From an uncultured Holophagaceae bacterium (GTDB lineage Bacteria > Acidobacteriota > Holophagae > Holophagales > Holophagaceae), in contig CAIWKE010000036.1 of NCBI GenBank assembly GCA_903913215.1, positions 124,001-188,000 on the forward strand: DNA of 64,000 nt. The letters are read 5' to 3'. Numbering within the stretch: the stretch's first letter is position 1; every line of letters begins with the position of its first letter. Positions 9,072 through 18,601 of the stretch are shown here, in pieces. Made by a program: the position numbers and the translations under genes. Under the pieces are notes generated by a model. It did not search any database, was not told where the DNA came from, and saw only the letters and a list, made by a program, of their open reading frames with translations.

Positions 9072-11156
9072 ATGGCGCTGTCGCACCGCCCCCTGACCTC
9101 GCTCAGCCTACTGCTTAGTGCCTCGGTATTGCTGGCCCAGGCGCCCGCGCCCTCGGCCAACGTGGAGGTCACCGCCACGCGCTTTCCCGAGGATCCGGGC
9201 AAGGTGCCCGCGTCCATTACGATCCTGACGGCCAAGGAACTGGCAGAGCGCGGCGCCACGGACCTGCGCTCGGCGCTCAGCCTGCTGGCGGGGGTTTCCA
9301 TCGCTCCGGGCGGGGACGGTGGCCCGGCGAGCAGTGTGCCGGAATTCTGGGGCCTGAAGGAGTTCGACGCCTTCCTGTTGGTGGTGGACGGGGTGCCCTG
9401 GGGCGGCGCCTTCAACCCGGCCCTCTCCACCCTGAGCCTCGAGGGTGTGGAGCGCATCGAGGTCCAGCGGGGCGCGGCCCCGGTGCTCTATGGGGCCACC
9501 TCCTTCGTGGGTGTCATCCAGATCATCCGCGGCGTGCCCGCCGACGCGCAGGGTTCCCTCCGCCTCTCCGGAGGCACCCACGGCAGCGGCGGTGCGGCCC
9601 TGACCCTGCGCCTGCCCAGCGGCCCCGGCCTGGACTCCAGCCTGATCTTGGACCATGACAAGCAGGGCTTCGCCGATGCCCGCACGGACTTCCAACGGGA
9701 CCACCTGCTCTGGCGCAACCGCCTCCAGGCCCTGGACGGCGTCTTCCGCTTCGATCTCGAAGGCACACGCCTGGACCAGTCTCCGGCCAGCCCCTTCCCC
9801 CGGGTCGGCAAGGCCCTCACGACCCTGGTGCCCCTGGATGCCAACCACAACCCCGCCGGGGCTTTCCTCCAGGACCGGCGGGTCACGCTGTCCACGGGCT
9901 ATGACCGCAGCCTGGGTGGCTCGACCCTGTGGTCCACCACCCTTTCCGTGTCCCGCTCCAGCCAGGACGTGTTCCGGGGCTTCCTGGTGGATGTGAGCAC
10001 CACCGATCCCAACGCCCACGGCTTCCGGGAGCGTCTGGATTTCACGGATGTCTACTTCGACAGCCACCTGACCTGGGACCTGGGATCTGGCTCCAAGGTG
10101 GTGGCGGGCCTGGACCACCTGCACGGCCAGGGGACGGGCACGGGCGGTGACTTCGACTACGTTGTGAACCTGGACGGCAGGAACCCGCCCTCAGGCGCCA
10201 CCCTGCCCAACCAGGCCGCCATCCGCGTGGACGACCAGCGGGATTTCTCGGGCCTCTACGTCTTCGGCCAGTGGCAGGCGGCGCCGCGCCTGGTGGTGGA
10301 GGCGGGCCTGCGCCTGACCCGCGCCAAGGAGACGCGCCAGACCTCCACCCTGGACTTTGAGAGTGGCTCCCTGGACCAGGGCCAGGATGCCCGCACCACG
10401 ACCCGCCTGTCGGGCAGCGCCGGGGCCACCTGGACCGCCTGGTCGGCCGGCGAGGACCGGGTGAATGTCTTCGCGGGCCTGCGGAGCACCTTCAAGCCTG
10501 CGGCCGTGGACCTGGGGCTCGACAGCGAGGCCCAGATCCTCAAGCCGGAGACCGCCACCAGCTACGACCTGGGCCTGAAGGCGGAGTTGCTGGGCCGGCG
10601 CCTGCAACTGGAGCTGAGCACCTTCCTCATGGACTTCCAGAACCTGGTGGTACCTCAGACCGTGGGGGGCCTGCCCAGCCTCACCAACGCAGGCACCGAG
10701 CGCTTCCAGGGAGCGGAGTTCAGCGCCGTCTTCCGCTGCTCTGGCGACGTGAGTACCCGCCTGGCCTACAGCTACCACGATGCCCGTTTCCGGGACTACG
10801 CCAAGGATTTCGGCGACGGCAGCCTCACTCAGTTGGCGGGCAAGCGCCTGGAGATGTCGCCCTACCACCTGGGCGCTCTCGGGATCACCTACGCGCCCGC
10901 TCGCGGCTTCACGGCCCACGCCGAGGCGAACTACGTGGGCTCCGTCATGCTCAACCAGCGCAACACGGCTCCCAGCGGCGGCTACACCACCCTGGCCGCA
11001 GGCCTGGGCTGGCGGGAAAAGGCCTGGGATCTGCGCCTCAGCGGCCAGAACCTCACGGACCGCCGCCCCCCGGTGTCAGAAAGCGAGCTGGGCGATGCCC
11101 AGTACTACCTGCTGCCCGGGCGGCAGGTGAGCCTCGCGGTTCATTACCGGTTCTAG
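9072..11156 (+). CDS. TonB-dependent outer-membrane receptor
   Basis: 694-residue outer-membrane active-transport receptor. A signal peptide (about 1-22) is followed by a TonB-box-like VEVTATR, a plug domain (about 40-150, with TILTAKELAERGATDLRSAL and VERIEVQRGAAPVLYGATSF) and a 22-strand-type barrel ending in the aromatic terminus AVHYRF. The plug contains VLYGATSFVGVIQII, the typical end of this domain. An ATG with GGAG upstream lies only 47 bases after the sensor kinase gene, so it may belong to the same regulated unit. The substrate (siderophore, cobalamin, metal or sugar) is unknown. It converges on the next gene with ten bases between stops. Confidence 0.93.
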   Translation: MALSHRPLTSLSLLLSASVLLAQAPAPSANVEVTATRFPEDPGKVPASITILTAKELAERGATDLRSALSLLAGVSIAPGGDGGPASSVPEFWGLKEFDAFLLVVDGVPWGGAFNPALSTLSLEGVERIEVQRGAAPVLYGATSFVGVIQIIRGVPADAQGSLRLSGGTHGSGGAALTLRLPSGPGLDSSLILDHDKQGFADARTDFQRDHLLWRNRLQALDGVFRFDLEGTRLDQSPASPFPRVGKALTTLVPLDANHNPAGAFLQDRRVTLSTGYDRSLGGSTLWSTTLSVSRSSQDVFRGFLVDVSTTDPNAHGFRERLDFTDVYFDSHLTWDLGSGSKVVAGLDHLHGQGTGTGGDFDYVVNLDGRNPPSGATLPNQAAIRVDDQRDFSGLYVFGQWQAAPRLVVEAGLRLTRAKETRQTSTLDFESGSLDQGQDARTTTRLSGSAGATWTAWSAGEDRVNVFAGLRSTFKPAAVDLGLDSEAQILKPETATSYDLGLKAELLGRRLQLELSTFLMDFQNLVVPQTVGGLPSLTNAGTERFQGAEFSAVFRCSGDVSTRLAYSYHDARFRDYAKDFGDGSLTQLAGKRLEMSPYHLGALGITYAPARGFTAHAEANYVGSVMLNQRNTAPSGGYTTLAAGLGWREKAWDLRLSGQNLTDRRPPVSESELGDAQYYLLPGRQVSLAVHYRF

Positions 11157-11166
11157 CCAGCCAGAC

Positions 11167-12705
11167 TCAGGGGGCACCGGGACTGTGCAGCACATCCCGG
11201 TGCTCCCGGTAGTAGTCCAACCCGAAGCGCGCGAAAGCTCCCTCCTGGGTCTGCATGCGGAAGAGGGTCAGGAGCGACTTGCGGGGCATGGCTGGGGCGT
11301 GGGGGTTGTAGTAGCCCTGGATGCGCAGGAACACCGTGCGCTCCTGGGCTTCCGGCAGGGGCGGCAGCTTGAAGCGCAGGTCCACCTCCTCGCCGGGCTG
11401 GCTCAGGATCTGGTAGCGGCCATCCGCTGCCTCCAGCAGGGGGCGCTGGTCGCTGCCATCCTGGCCCTTGGCGGAGAGGATGGCCACGCGCTGACCTGCG
11501 GGCTGGTCGGGTGCTAGGGCCGAAAGGGCGAGGGCATCCACCCACCAGAAACCGGTGCCGCCGCTGAGTCGAACCTGGATGGGGCCCGCCTCCTGCCAGT
11601 CCGCAGGGAAGGGCAGGGCGATGCGCCGGTAGCCGGCGGCGCCCGAGGGATAGAGGTAGCCCAGGGGGCGCCAGCGACCGCCCTGGCGTACCTCAGCGCG
11701 GAGGTCGATGCCCTCCTGGTGGCGCCAGGCCTGGATGTCTTTGGCGTCGGTGGTGTTCATGCGCTCCAGCAGGGCAGGAAAATCCTCCCCCATGGCCGCG
11801 AAGTACCGGCCTGTCACAGTCTCGAGCCAGCGGGTGCTGCGCAACTGCACCTCCAGCACCGGGCGGCCGGGGATGGGGGCGAAGGTGGCGCTCAGGCCCT
11901 CCCGCAGGGGCGGCTTCGCCTGCAGCGCGACCCGCTGCAGGTCGGTCTTCCAGACCACCTGATCCACGGCCTCCACCTGGGCCAGACAGTCCTGTCCCTC
12001 CAGATCCCGGGCCGCCAGCGGCGCCTGGGGCGGGCCGACCACCACCACCTGGGCATTCATCGTGGCCAGGGCCCGGGTGTCCCGGGCGTGGTCCACGCTC
12101 AGCAGATCCAGCCGGTCCGTGTATTGGGTCTCGTCCACCAGATTGGCCAGGCGCAGCTTCAGGTCGCCGCCACCGCGCACGGGCAACTGGAGCAGGTCCT
12201 CACGCTGGATGCTGCGGCAGATGGCGCTGGGATAACCTTCGCCCACCAGACGCTCGCCGCTGCCCTCGTCCACGTAGATGAAGGGGCAGGACTGCTTGGT
12301 GGCGATGAGGATCATGACGATTCCCACGGGAATGCCCGCGGACAGGGCCACAGCCTTCCAGGGGTTGATCTTCCAGAGGCGCACCACCTGGGCCTTTTCC
12401 AGGTCGAAGCTGACGCTCTGCCAAAGATGGCCGGGCTGCTGGGGATCCCAGCCCATGGGTGTGCCGGTGACCTCCACCACTCGGCCCGTGACCTTGGGGT
12501 AGTCCATGGCATAGGGCTCCAGTAGGACCACGCGGCCGTCGCTGTAGGTGAGTTCGAGGTTGTGGTCCCGGTCCTGCCGACCCGTCTGGAGATCCTCCGG
12601 GTGGATGGGATACCAGGAATGGCAGGCCAGCTGCCCCAGCACTAGGGCCAGGACCAGGCAGGCATGGCCCAGGCCGATCAACGTCGCGTGCAGTCGAGTG
12701 CGCAT
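11167..12705 (-). CDS. Predicted exported lipoprotein, unknown function
   Basis: 512-residue protein not assigned to a named family. The N-terminus has a basic start (MRTRLHATL), a hydrophobic run and a Cys in VLGQLACHSW, an imperfect lipobox. A second hydrophobic segment (NPWKAVALSAGIPVGIVMILIA) precedes a characteristic block SCPFIYVDEG ... ETQYTDRLDLLSVDHA. I associate this with a loosely described family of large envelope proteins, but cannot name its role. The C-terminal half looks beta-rich. The start at ATG 12705 is chosen because GGGAGG lies eight bases upstream; the longer frame to 12846 adds an unlikely leader. Divergent from miaB. Confidence 0.65.
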   Translation of the reverse strand: MRTRLHATLIGLGHACLVLALVLGQLACHSWYPIHPEDLQTGRQDRDHNLELTYSDGRVVLLEPYAMDYPKVTGRVVEVTGTPMGWDPQQPGHLWQSVSFDLEKAQVVRLWKINPWKAVALSAGIPVGIVMILIATKQSCPFIYVDEGSGERLVGEGYPSAICRSIQREDLLQLPVRGGGDLKLRLANLVDETQYTDRLDLLSVDHARDTRALATMNAQVVVVGPPQAPLAARDLEGQDCLAQVEAVDQVVWKTDLQRVALQAKPPLREGLSATFAPIPGRPVLEVQLRSTRWLETVTGRYFAAMGEDFPALLERMNTTDAKDIQAWRHQEGIDLRAEVRQGGRWRPLGYLYPSGAAGYRRIALPFPADWQEAGPIQVRLSGGTGFWWVDALALSALAPDQPAGQRVAILSAKGQDGSDQRPLLEAADGRYQILSQPGEEVDLRFKLPPLPEAQERTVFLRIQGYYNPHAPAMPRKSLLTLFRMQTQEGAFARFGLDYYREHRDVLHSPGAP

Positions 12706-12858
12706 GCATTCCTCCCGGGAAGTGCCAACGCCAAGCCGAATCGTTCGGAACTGGATTGCTGATAGCGGCCTCAGCTTAACCAAAGTCGGGGTGGGTGAGG
12801 TCGAAATAATCCAGGAGTGGCCTCGTGATGAAATGCAGCCGGGCATTCATTTCGTTAG

Positions 12859-12864
12859 TACAAT
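12859..12864 (+). promoter_or_regulatory. Possible -10 element for miaB
   Basis: TACAAT (five of six to consensus) lies 20 bases before the miaB ATG in the 178-base divergent gap. No convincing -35 box is seen at 16-18 bases upstream, so this is weak. Confidence 0.25.
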
Positions 12865-12883
12865 CAAAGGTTTGGGCGGTGCG

Positions 12884-14188
12884 ATGAAGTTTCACATCCA
12901 AACCTGGGGCTGCCAGATGAACGACCACGACGGCGAGAAGCTGTCGGGGCTGCTGTCGGTGGATGGTTTCGAGGAAGTGGCCTCCCCTGAAGAAGCGGAT
13001 TTGATCCTGCTGAACACCTGCTCCATCCGTGAGAAGGCCGTGCACAAGGTCTACTCAGAGCTGGGGCGGCTGCGCGCGGAGAAGGAACGGCGGCCCCTGC
13101 TGGTGGGCGTCACGGGCTGCCTGGCCCAGCAGGAGCAGGCGGCCCTGTTCAAGCGGGCCCCCCATATCGATTTTGTGTTGGGCACCATGGCCCTGCGCCA
13201 GCTGCCGCGCCTGGTGGCTGAGGCCCAGGCGGGCAGGGCCCGGGTCATCGATACCGGCGAATACCCGGACAACCACCTATTCCCGCCCTCCGTGACCCGC
13301 CGCCACGACTCGGCCAAGGCCATGATCACCATCACCGAGGGCTGCAACCACGCCTGCACCTATTGCATCGTGCCCACCACCCGCGGCGTGGAGCGGCACC
13401 GGCCCTTCCAGGACGTGCTGGCCGAGGCCCGCGGCCTGGTGGAGCGGGGCTACCGCGAAGTGGAGCTGCTGGGCCAGAACGTCAACAGCTACGCCGGGGG
13501 CTGCACCTTCGCGGACCTGCTGGAGCGGGTGGCTGAGATTGAAGGTCTGGAGTGGATCCGCTTCACCACCAGCCACCCCATGAACTTCACCCGGGAGCTG
13601 GCCCAGGTGCTGGTGACGAACCCCAAGGTGGTGCCCTTCCTCCACCTGCCTGTGCAGAGTGGCAGCGACCGGATCCTCAAGCGGATGCTGCGTGAGTACA
13701 CCGTTGAGGAGTATCTGGAGCGCCTGGGCTACCTAGGCGCCGCCCGGGAGCGCATGACCCTCAGCACCGATTTCATCGTGGGCTTCCCCGGCGAGACCGA
13801 CGAAGACTTCGAGGCCACCCTGGCGCTGCTCAATACCGTGGGCTTCGAGGGCAGCTTCAGCTTCGTCTATTCACCGCGCCCCGGCACGCCGTCCCTGCGC
13901 CTCAAGGACGACCTGCCCATGACGGTGAAAGCTGAGCGCCTGAGCCGGCTGCAGAAGCGCCAGACCCAGCTCACCCGCGCTGCCAATGAGCGATTCCTGG
14001 GCCGGGAGATCCCGGTGCGCGTGGAGACTCGAGGTCCCAATGACCACGGCTGGTGGCTGGGCCGCAGCGCAGAGTGGAAGACGATCCACCTTGTGACAGG
14101 GCCCGGCCGGGAGTTGCCTTTTGGGGAGCTCATCCAGGCGAAAGTGACTGTGGCCAGTCCGCACTTTCTCGGAGCGGAACCGGTCTAG
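12884..14188 (+). CDS. miaB: tRNA-2-methylthio-N6-dimethylallyladenosine synthase (MiaB)
   Basis: Radical-SAM methylthiotransferase that modifies A37 of tRNAs reading codons beginning with U. The 434-residue protein has the N-terminal cluster-binding cysteines Cys10 (TWGCQMN), Cys46 (NTCSIREKA, the family signature) and Cys79 (VTGCLAQ), the radical-SAM motif Cys154-x3-Cys158-x2-Cys161 in GCNHACTYC, and a C-terminal TRAM region (about 370-430). The CSIREKA signature separates MiaB from RimO and MtaB. The ATG at 12884 is the natural start (MKFHIQTWGCQMN); the frame extends further upstream without support. All catalytic cysteines are intact. Confidence 0.96.
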   Translation: MKFHIQTWGCQMNDHDGEKLSGLLSVDGFEEVASPEEADLILLNTCSIREKAVHKVYSELGRLRAEKERRPLLVGVTGCLAQQEQAALFKRAPHIDFVLGTMALRQLPRLVAEAQAGRARVIDTGEYPDNHLFPPSVTRRHDSAKAMITITEGCNHACTYCIVPTTRGVERHRPFQDVLAEARGLVERGYREVELLGQNVNSYAGGCTFADLLERVAEIEGLEWIRFTTSHPMNFTRELAQVLVTNPKVVPFLHLPVQSGSDRILKRMLREYTVEEYLERLGYLGAARERMTLSTDFIVGFPGETDEDFEATLALLNTVGFEGSFSFVYSPRPGTPSLRLKDDLPMTVKAERLSRLQKRQTQLTRAANERFLGREIPVRVETRGPNDHGWWLGRSAEWKTIHLVTGPGRELPFGELIQAKVTVASPHFLGAEPV

Positions 14189-14277
14189 GGTTTGTTCCAG
14201 GAAATGGCCGGGGATCCGCGGGGAAACGGCAACAAGTTGACTTATCTGGCGTCTTTTAATTCCTTTGGCCGGGGATA

Positions 14278-14323
14278 GACGGGGATTGGCGGGGATGGGA
14301 CCAGCCCGATCCCGATCCCCGTC
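14278..14323. terminator. GC-rich hairpin between miaB and aldose epimerase genes
   Basis: GACGGGGAT...GGGGAT at 14278-14296 pairs with ATCCC.ATCCCCGTC ending at 14323. The hairpin sits between convergent genes, a position fit for a two-way terminator, although no T-tract follows. The GGGGAT module also recurs at 14203-14217 and 14270-14275, so this gap may hold a small repeat. Confidence 0.4.
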
Positions 14324-14353
14324 CATTCGTTGTCTCGGGGGTGATCAGCATTC

Positions 14354-15238
14354 TCAGGGCTCAATCCCCACTAGGAAGCTCCACGCCTTCGTCCCCCCCG
14401 GCTCCACAAGAAAGCTCCCGGGCTTCTCGGCGAACTCCCCGTTGAATCCCTCGGGATCGGCGTAGCCCTGCCAGGGTTCGATGCAGAGGAAGGCGGAAGT
14501 CCCCTCTGGGCCCAGGTGGGGCTTGGTCCAGACACCCAGGTGGGGGAAGCCCTCCCATTGGAGCCTTAGGGTGGGGCCGCCTTCGGCCTCAAAGCGGAGG
14601 GCGCGGCTCTGGGTTTCCAGGAACAGGAGGGCGTCATCCTGGAAGAGGTCTTCGCGCAGGTCCAGGACCCGGTCGTGGATCGGGGTGGAGTGGGCCTCCT
14701 GCCGCAGGAGGCCCTGGGTGTCGAGGCGGCGCAAGGGGCCGGGCTCGGCCTGATCGAAAACCAGCCGGTGGGTCCCTCTGGGAAGGCCCGGGGCCAGAGG
14801 CCAGCGGAAGGCCGGGTGGAGGCCCAGACTGGCGGGCAGGGGCTCCGGGCCGGGGTTGTGCAGGGCTAGGTCCATGCGCAGGGCGGCGCCCTCCAGGGCG
14901 TAAGAGACGCTCAGCTGGAACGCAAAGGGATAGCTGGCGCGGGTGGTTGCGTCGTCCCACAGCTCCAGGCTGCAGGCAGTCTCGTCCCGACGGGTCCAGG
15001 TGAAGGCCAGGTCCCTGGCGAAGCCGTGCTTGGGCATGGGGTAACTGCGACCCTGGTGCCGCAGTTGGTCCCCGGCCAGGGCGCCCACCACGGGGAAGAG
15101 CAGGGGGGCGTGGCGGGGCCAGAGGGGGCCCGCCTCCCAGAGCAGGTCCAGGCCACGGAGGTGCAGGCCCTGGAGTTCGGCGCCCAGTGGGGCGATGGTG
15201 GCCTCGGCCTGGTCATTTCGGAGTCGATGCTTGTCCAT
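14354..15238 (-). CDS. Aldose 1-epimerase family protein (LacX-like)
   Basis: 294-residue cytosolic mutarotase-fold protein expected to interconvert anomers of a hexose or act on a phosphosugar. Family features include the N-terminal ATIAPLGAELQGLHLRGLDLLWEA, the conserved FPVVGAL, PMPKHGFARDLAF (conserved His-Gly), GLHPAFRWPL with the second His, and a C-terminal ...FLCIEPWQGYADP containing the Glu that normally acts as base. These match the LacX/aldose epimerase subgroup rather than GalM itself. Start at ATG 15238 (MDKHRLRND); the frame could begin 12 residues earlier. Divergent from the hydrolase gene at 15310. Confidence 0.85.
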   Translation of the reverse strand: MDKHRLRNDQAEATIAPLGAELQGLHLRGLDLLWEAGPLWPRHAPLLFPVVGALAGDQLRHQGRSYPMPKHGFARDLAFTWTRRDETACSLELWDDATTRASYPFAFQLSVSYALEGAALRMDLALHNPGPEPLPASLGLHPAFRWPLAPGLPRGTHRLVFDQAEPGPLRRLDTQGLLRQEAHSTPIHDRVLDLREDLFQDDALLFLETQSRALRFEAEGGPTLRLQWEGFPHLGVWTKPHLGPEGTSAFLCIEPWQGYADPEGFNGEFAEKPGSFLVEPGGTKAWSFLVGIEP

Positions 15239-15309
15239 GCGGACATGATGACGGGCCGTGGTAGATTGGCCCACCCGTCCTTCCTGCGTGCCTTCCCCGG
15301 GAGCCAGCC

Positions 15310-15843
15310 ATGCCCTTCACGGCGGACGCCATCGCCACCCTGCTCCACGCGCCCCGGGCGAACGTGGAGGCTCACTGGCCACTCCTGACCCAGGCCCTGG
15401 CGGACCTGCAGATCCTGGAGCCGCGCGTGGAGGTGGCAGTCATCGCCAGCATCGGCGCCGAGAGCTATCTCTTCGCTCCCGAGGAGGAGGTCGGCAGCGA
15501 GGCCTACTTCCGGCGGATGTACGAGTTCGACCGGGCCCTGGGCAATGTGGAGCCCGGCGATGGGCTCCGCTTCCGGGGTCGGGGCTTCCTGCCCCTGGTG
15601 GGCCGCACGCAGTACGCCCGCTTCGGCAAGCTGGTGGGCGTGGATCTGGTGGCCCACCCGGAGCTGGCCCTGGAGGCGCCGCTGGCGGCGCGGATCCTGG
15701 CCTACGACTTCATGCTGAAGGGGGTACCCAAGGCCGCCGCCGAGGAGGACTGGGTGAAGGTCCGGCGCCTGGTCCACGGGGACTTGGGGGGCTGGAAGCG
15801 CTTCAACGGGATCCTGATTCCGCTTCTCAGGCAGATTCCCTAG
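15310..15843 (+). CDS. GH19-like (chitinase/endolysin fold) hydrolase
   Basis: 177-residue protein with the core of the glycoside hydrolase 19 lysozyme-like fold: a helical segment with candidate acid AVIASIGAES (near residue 50), then a YFRRMYE segment and the strongly characteristic RFRGRGFLPLVGRTQYARFG, followed by VDLVAHPELA. In chitinases and phage endolysins this region binds and cleaves beta-1,4-linked amino sugars. No signal peptide is visible, which argues for a cytosolic, phage-derived or separately released enzyme. ATG 15310; it stands alone between a divergent epimerase gene and a chemoreceptor gene. No other phage gene is nearby. Confidence 0.72.
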   Translation: MPFTADAIATLLHAPRANVEAHWPLLTQALADLQILEPRVEVAVIASIGAESYLFAPEEEVGSEAYFRRMYEFDRALGNVEPGDGLRFRGRGFLPLVGRTQYARFGKLVGVDLVAHPELALEAPLAARILAYDFMLKGVPKAAAEEDWVKVRRLVHGDLGGWKRFNGILIPLLRQIP

Positions 15844-15885
15844 AAAATCAGGGTCTTTTGGGCCGGACTTCAATTGTCCAGGAAT

Positions 15886-15912
15886 TAAGAATCCGGCCGG
15901 TGATTCCGAACA
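15886..15912 (+). promoter_or_regulatory. Possible flagellar-type (sigma-28) promoter for the chemoreceptor
   Basis: TAAG at 15886-15889 is followed after 15 bases by TCCGAACA at 15905-15912, close to the TAAA-N15-GCCGATAA pattern of FliA-dependent chemotaxis genes. It lies 67 bases before the chemoreceptor ATG. Several positions mismatch, so this is tentative. Confidence 0.3.
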
Positions 15913-15978
15913 GAACTCACCGCCGTGGGTCTGTGGGCGGTTCTACGTACGCGAACGCCTGAACCATCGGAGTGGACC

Positions 15979-17997
15979 ATGCGAAACAACCAGCCGGTCA
16001 CCCGCTCGGAACGACAGCTCCAGACTGGGGCCTTCATCGTCTCCATGACGGACCTGCGGGGCGTGATCACCTATGTGAATGATGAGTTCATCCGGGTCAG
16101 CGGCTTTACCCAGGAAGAACTCATCGGGCAGCCCCAGAACCTGGTGCGCCATCCGGACATGCCGCCCGAGGCCTTTGAGGACATGTGGCGGACCATCAAG
16201 GCCAACAAGCCCTGGCAGGGCCTGGTCAAGAACCGCTGCAAGAACGGCGACTTCTACTGGGTGGACGCCAACGTGACACCCATCGAAGAAAACGGGGCCT
16301 TGGTCGGCTACGTCTCCATCCGCAGCAAGCCCACCCCCGCTCAGGTGGCCGAGGCGGAAGAAATGTACGCCCGGGCCCGGGCCAAGCAGCCCATGGTACT
16401 GCCCGAGAAGGAAACCTGGGTCCCCTTCCCGGAGATGGGGTTCCACCAGCGCGTCTGGGGCACGGCTTTCACGGTCCTGGGGGTCGTCCTCCTCGGCTCC
16501 GCCATCGCTTTCTTCGGGTTCCTCAACACCCGCGCCCAGGTGGCCCAGGTCAAGAACGAGGACCTTCAGACGACCCTTGCGGCCGAAGAGATGGCCTACC
16601 AGACCATCCAGCTTCAGCAGTCCCTCACGGATGCCTCCCTGACCCGGAAAGACTCTGCCATGAAGGAGGCTGAGGCCGCTGGCGCAGCCTTCGAGAAGGC
16701 CCGGGCCAGATACCGGTCCCTCACCACGTCCCCGCAGGAGCAGCGCAGCCTGGACGAGGCCGGACCTGCCTTCGAGGCGCTGCACACCTCGGGCAAGGCC
16801 ATGGTGAACGCCTATTGGACCCAGGGGAGCGCCGAGGGGAACAAGGCCATGGAGGGCTTCGACCGCGCCTCGGATGCCCTGAATGCCAAGATCAAGGAAC
16901 TGCGCGACGGAGAGGTCCGGGGCGTAGAGGCCAAGCTCAACAGCCTCGCGGCGAGCGCGGACCTCAACCTGTGGATCCTGGGTGGGGGGGCCGCCTCTGC
17001 CCTGGTGCTCAGCCTCGTCCTGTTTGGAAAACTGATCCAGATCATGGACCACCAGCTGGGCGGTGATCCCAAGGATGCCCTGGCCATCGCCAAGGCTCTG
17101 GCCGAAGGCAACCTGCGCACGGATGTGCCCATCCGCTCCGGGGACCGCAGCAGCCTCATCGCCACCCTCTGGCACACCCAGGCCCAGCTCAAGAACACCA
17201 TCAACCGCATCCGCTTCGATGCGCAGCGGGTGAAAGAGAACAGCAGCTCTATCGCCGTGGCCACCCACGAGATCGCCAGCACCAGCCATGAGCTGGCCCG
17301 CAACGCCGATGGCCAGCGCAACTCCACGGACCGAATGGCCTCGGCCATCACGGAGCTGTCAGCTTCGGTGAAGGAAGTTTCTGGCCACGTGAAGGCCAGC
17401 CACCTCCGCTCCCTGGAGGCCGCCAAGACCGCCCAGGGCGCCGATGCCGCCGGCCAGGCCGCCATCCAGGCCATGGCCAAGGTGGAAGAGGCCACGGGCC
17501 AGATGGTGGAGGCGGTCCAGGTCATCCAGGACATCGCCCGCCAGACCAACCTGCTCTCCCTGAATGCGGCCATCGAGGCCGCCACGGCGGGGCAACTGGG
17601 CAAGGGCTTTGCTGTGGTGGCTGAGGAAGTCCGCAAGCTGGCCGAGCGCAGTGATGCCTCTGCCCGGGAGATCGCCACCCTGATCGAAGGCAGCAACCGC
17701 GCAGTGGCGCAGGGCAAGGGCACCGTCCAGCAGGTGGTGCTGGCCCTGGAGAACATCCGGGACAACATCACCGAAGTGGCGGCCATGTCCTCCCAGATCG
17801 AGGCTGCTTCGGGCGAGCAGGCTACCGCCAGTGAAGAGGTGGCCCGCCAAGTGGAATTGGGCGCCGAGCAGGCGGTCCAGAACGCCAGTGCCAGCGTGCA
17901 GCTCTCCAGCACCGTGGACAGCAACGCCGCCATCACCCACCAACTCTCCCTCACCGCCGACGGCCTGGCCGCCATGGTGGGGCGGTTCAAGACCTGA
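15979..17997 (+). CDS. PAS-containing methyl-accepting chemotaxis protein
   Basis: 672-residue chemoreceptor. The N-terminus is a cytoplasmic PAS domain (about 15-125: [43 protein letters not shown]) very like the Aer redox sensor. Two membrane segments (about 160-180 and 333-353) enclose a roughly 150-residue, mostly helical region. HAMP-like and signalling coiled coils follow, with the hairpin tip near residues 520-560 ([30 protein letters not shown]). PAS plus a large extracytoplasmic loop suggests it senses both an internal redox or energy cue and an external one. ATG 15979 follows GGAG. No che genes are in the window. Confidence 0.93.
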   Translation: MRNNQPVTRSERQLQTGAFIVSMTDLRGVITYVNDEFIRVSGFTQEELIGQPQNLVRHPDMPPEAFEDMWRTIKANKPWQGLVKNRCKNGDFYWVDANVTPIEENGALVGYVSIRSKPTPAQVAEAEEMYARARAKQPMVLPEKETWVPFPEMGFHQRVWGTAFTVLGVVLLGSAIAFFGFLNTRAQVAQVKNEDLQTTLAAEEMAYQTIQLQQSLTDASLTRKDSAMKEAEAAGAAFEKARARYRSLTTSPQEQRSLDEAGPAFEALHTSGKAMVNAYWTQGSAEGNKAMEGFDRASDALNAKIKELRDGEVRGVEAKLNSLAASADLNLWILGGGAASALVLSLVLFGKLIQIMDHQLGGDPKDALAIAKALAEGNLRTDVPIRSGDRSSLIATLWHTQAQLKNTINRIRFDAQRVKENSSSIAVATHEIASTSHELARNADGQRNSTDRMASAITELSASVKEVSGHVKASHLRSLEAAKTAQGADAAGQAAIQAMAKVEEATGQMVEAVQVIQDIARQTNLLSLNAAIEAATAGQLGKGFAVVAEEVRKLAERSDASAREIATLIEGSNRAVAQGKGTVQQVVLALENIRDNITEVAAMSSQIEAASGEQATASEEVARQVELGAEQAVQNASASVQLSSTVDSNAAITHQLSLTADGLAAMVGRFKT

Positions 17998-18027
17998 CCG
18001 AACGCCGGGTGGCGTAGCCTCAAGCTC

Positions 18028-18115
18028 TGGTGCGGGTGGTGGGAATCGAACCCACATGGACTTGCGTCCGCTGGATTTTAAGTCCAGTCCGTCTGACCAA
18101 TTCCGGCACACCCGC
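18028..18115 (-). tRNA. tRNA-Leu (anticodon TAA)
   Basis: 88-base class II tRNA including an encoded 3' CCA. The acceptor stem GCGGGTG/CACCCGC, anticodon arm CTGGA-CTTAAAA-TCCAG (anticodon TAA), a long variable arm GGAC-GCAA-GTCC and T arm GTGGG-TTCGATT-CCCAC are all intact. It reads UUA/UUG leucine codons, rare in GC-rich DNA. Confidence 0.96.
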
Positions 18116-18214
18116 AGAAGCTCAGTTTACCTCATCGACGCTCATCTTCCACCCAGCCCAAGAGGGGACTGCTTGATCCTGACGGATCGGCGCCGGCCGT
18201 GGTACCTTCGGATC

Positions 18215-18541
18215 ATGCCCATGCGATTTGCCGCGCTGCTGCTGGCGCTGCTTGCCACCCCCCTGGCCGCCGAGGTCCGGGATTTGAAGGCCTTCTACCT
18301 TGAGCGCTGCGCGGTCTGCCACGGCCCGGATGGCACTGGCCGGGCCGGGGGCCAGCACCTGGGCGGTCGCAACCTCACGGAGGCCCGCTGGCTCGCCAAG
18401 CAGGAGGAGCCGCTTCTGGCGGCCACGATCCTGGCTGGGCGGGGCGCCATGCCCGGTTTCCGCCGCCAGCTGAGTGAGGCCGAGGCCCTGCGTCTGGCCA
18501 GGGACGTGATTCACGCCACAATTGGGAAAAAACACCCCTGA
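18215..18541 (+). CDS. Small periplasmic class I cytochrome c
   Basis: 108-residue exported monoheme cytochrome. A signal peptide (about 1-19, ending LATPLAAEV) is followed by one heme site CAVCH within FYLERCAVCHGPDGTG and a C-terminal Met in AMPGF, the likely sixth heme ligand. The size fits a soluble electron carrier. An ATG six bases further on (18221) is equally possible as start. It is followed at once by a second small cytochrome gene of the same type, so the two probably form a unit. Confidence 0.87.
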   Translation: MPMRFAALLLALLATPLAAEVRDLKAFYLERCAVCHGPDGTGRAGGQHLGGRNLTEARWLAKQEEPLLAATILAGRGAMPGFRRQLSEAEALRLARDVIHATIGKKHP

Positions 18542-18601
18542 ATTCGCTGCGCAGACAAGGATCTTGGCAGCATAGTGGAAGCTCCTCCCCCTGGGGTTTC
18601 C

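Noticed and set aside
15310-15843. Prophage remnant suggested by the GH19-like lysozyme gene
   Set aside because: No other phage gene, integrase or attachment site is near, although a tRNA gene lies about 2.2 kb away.
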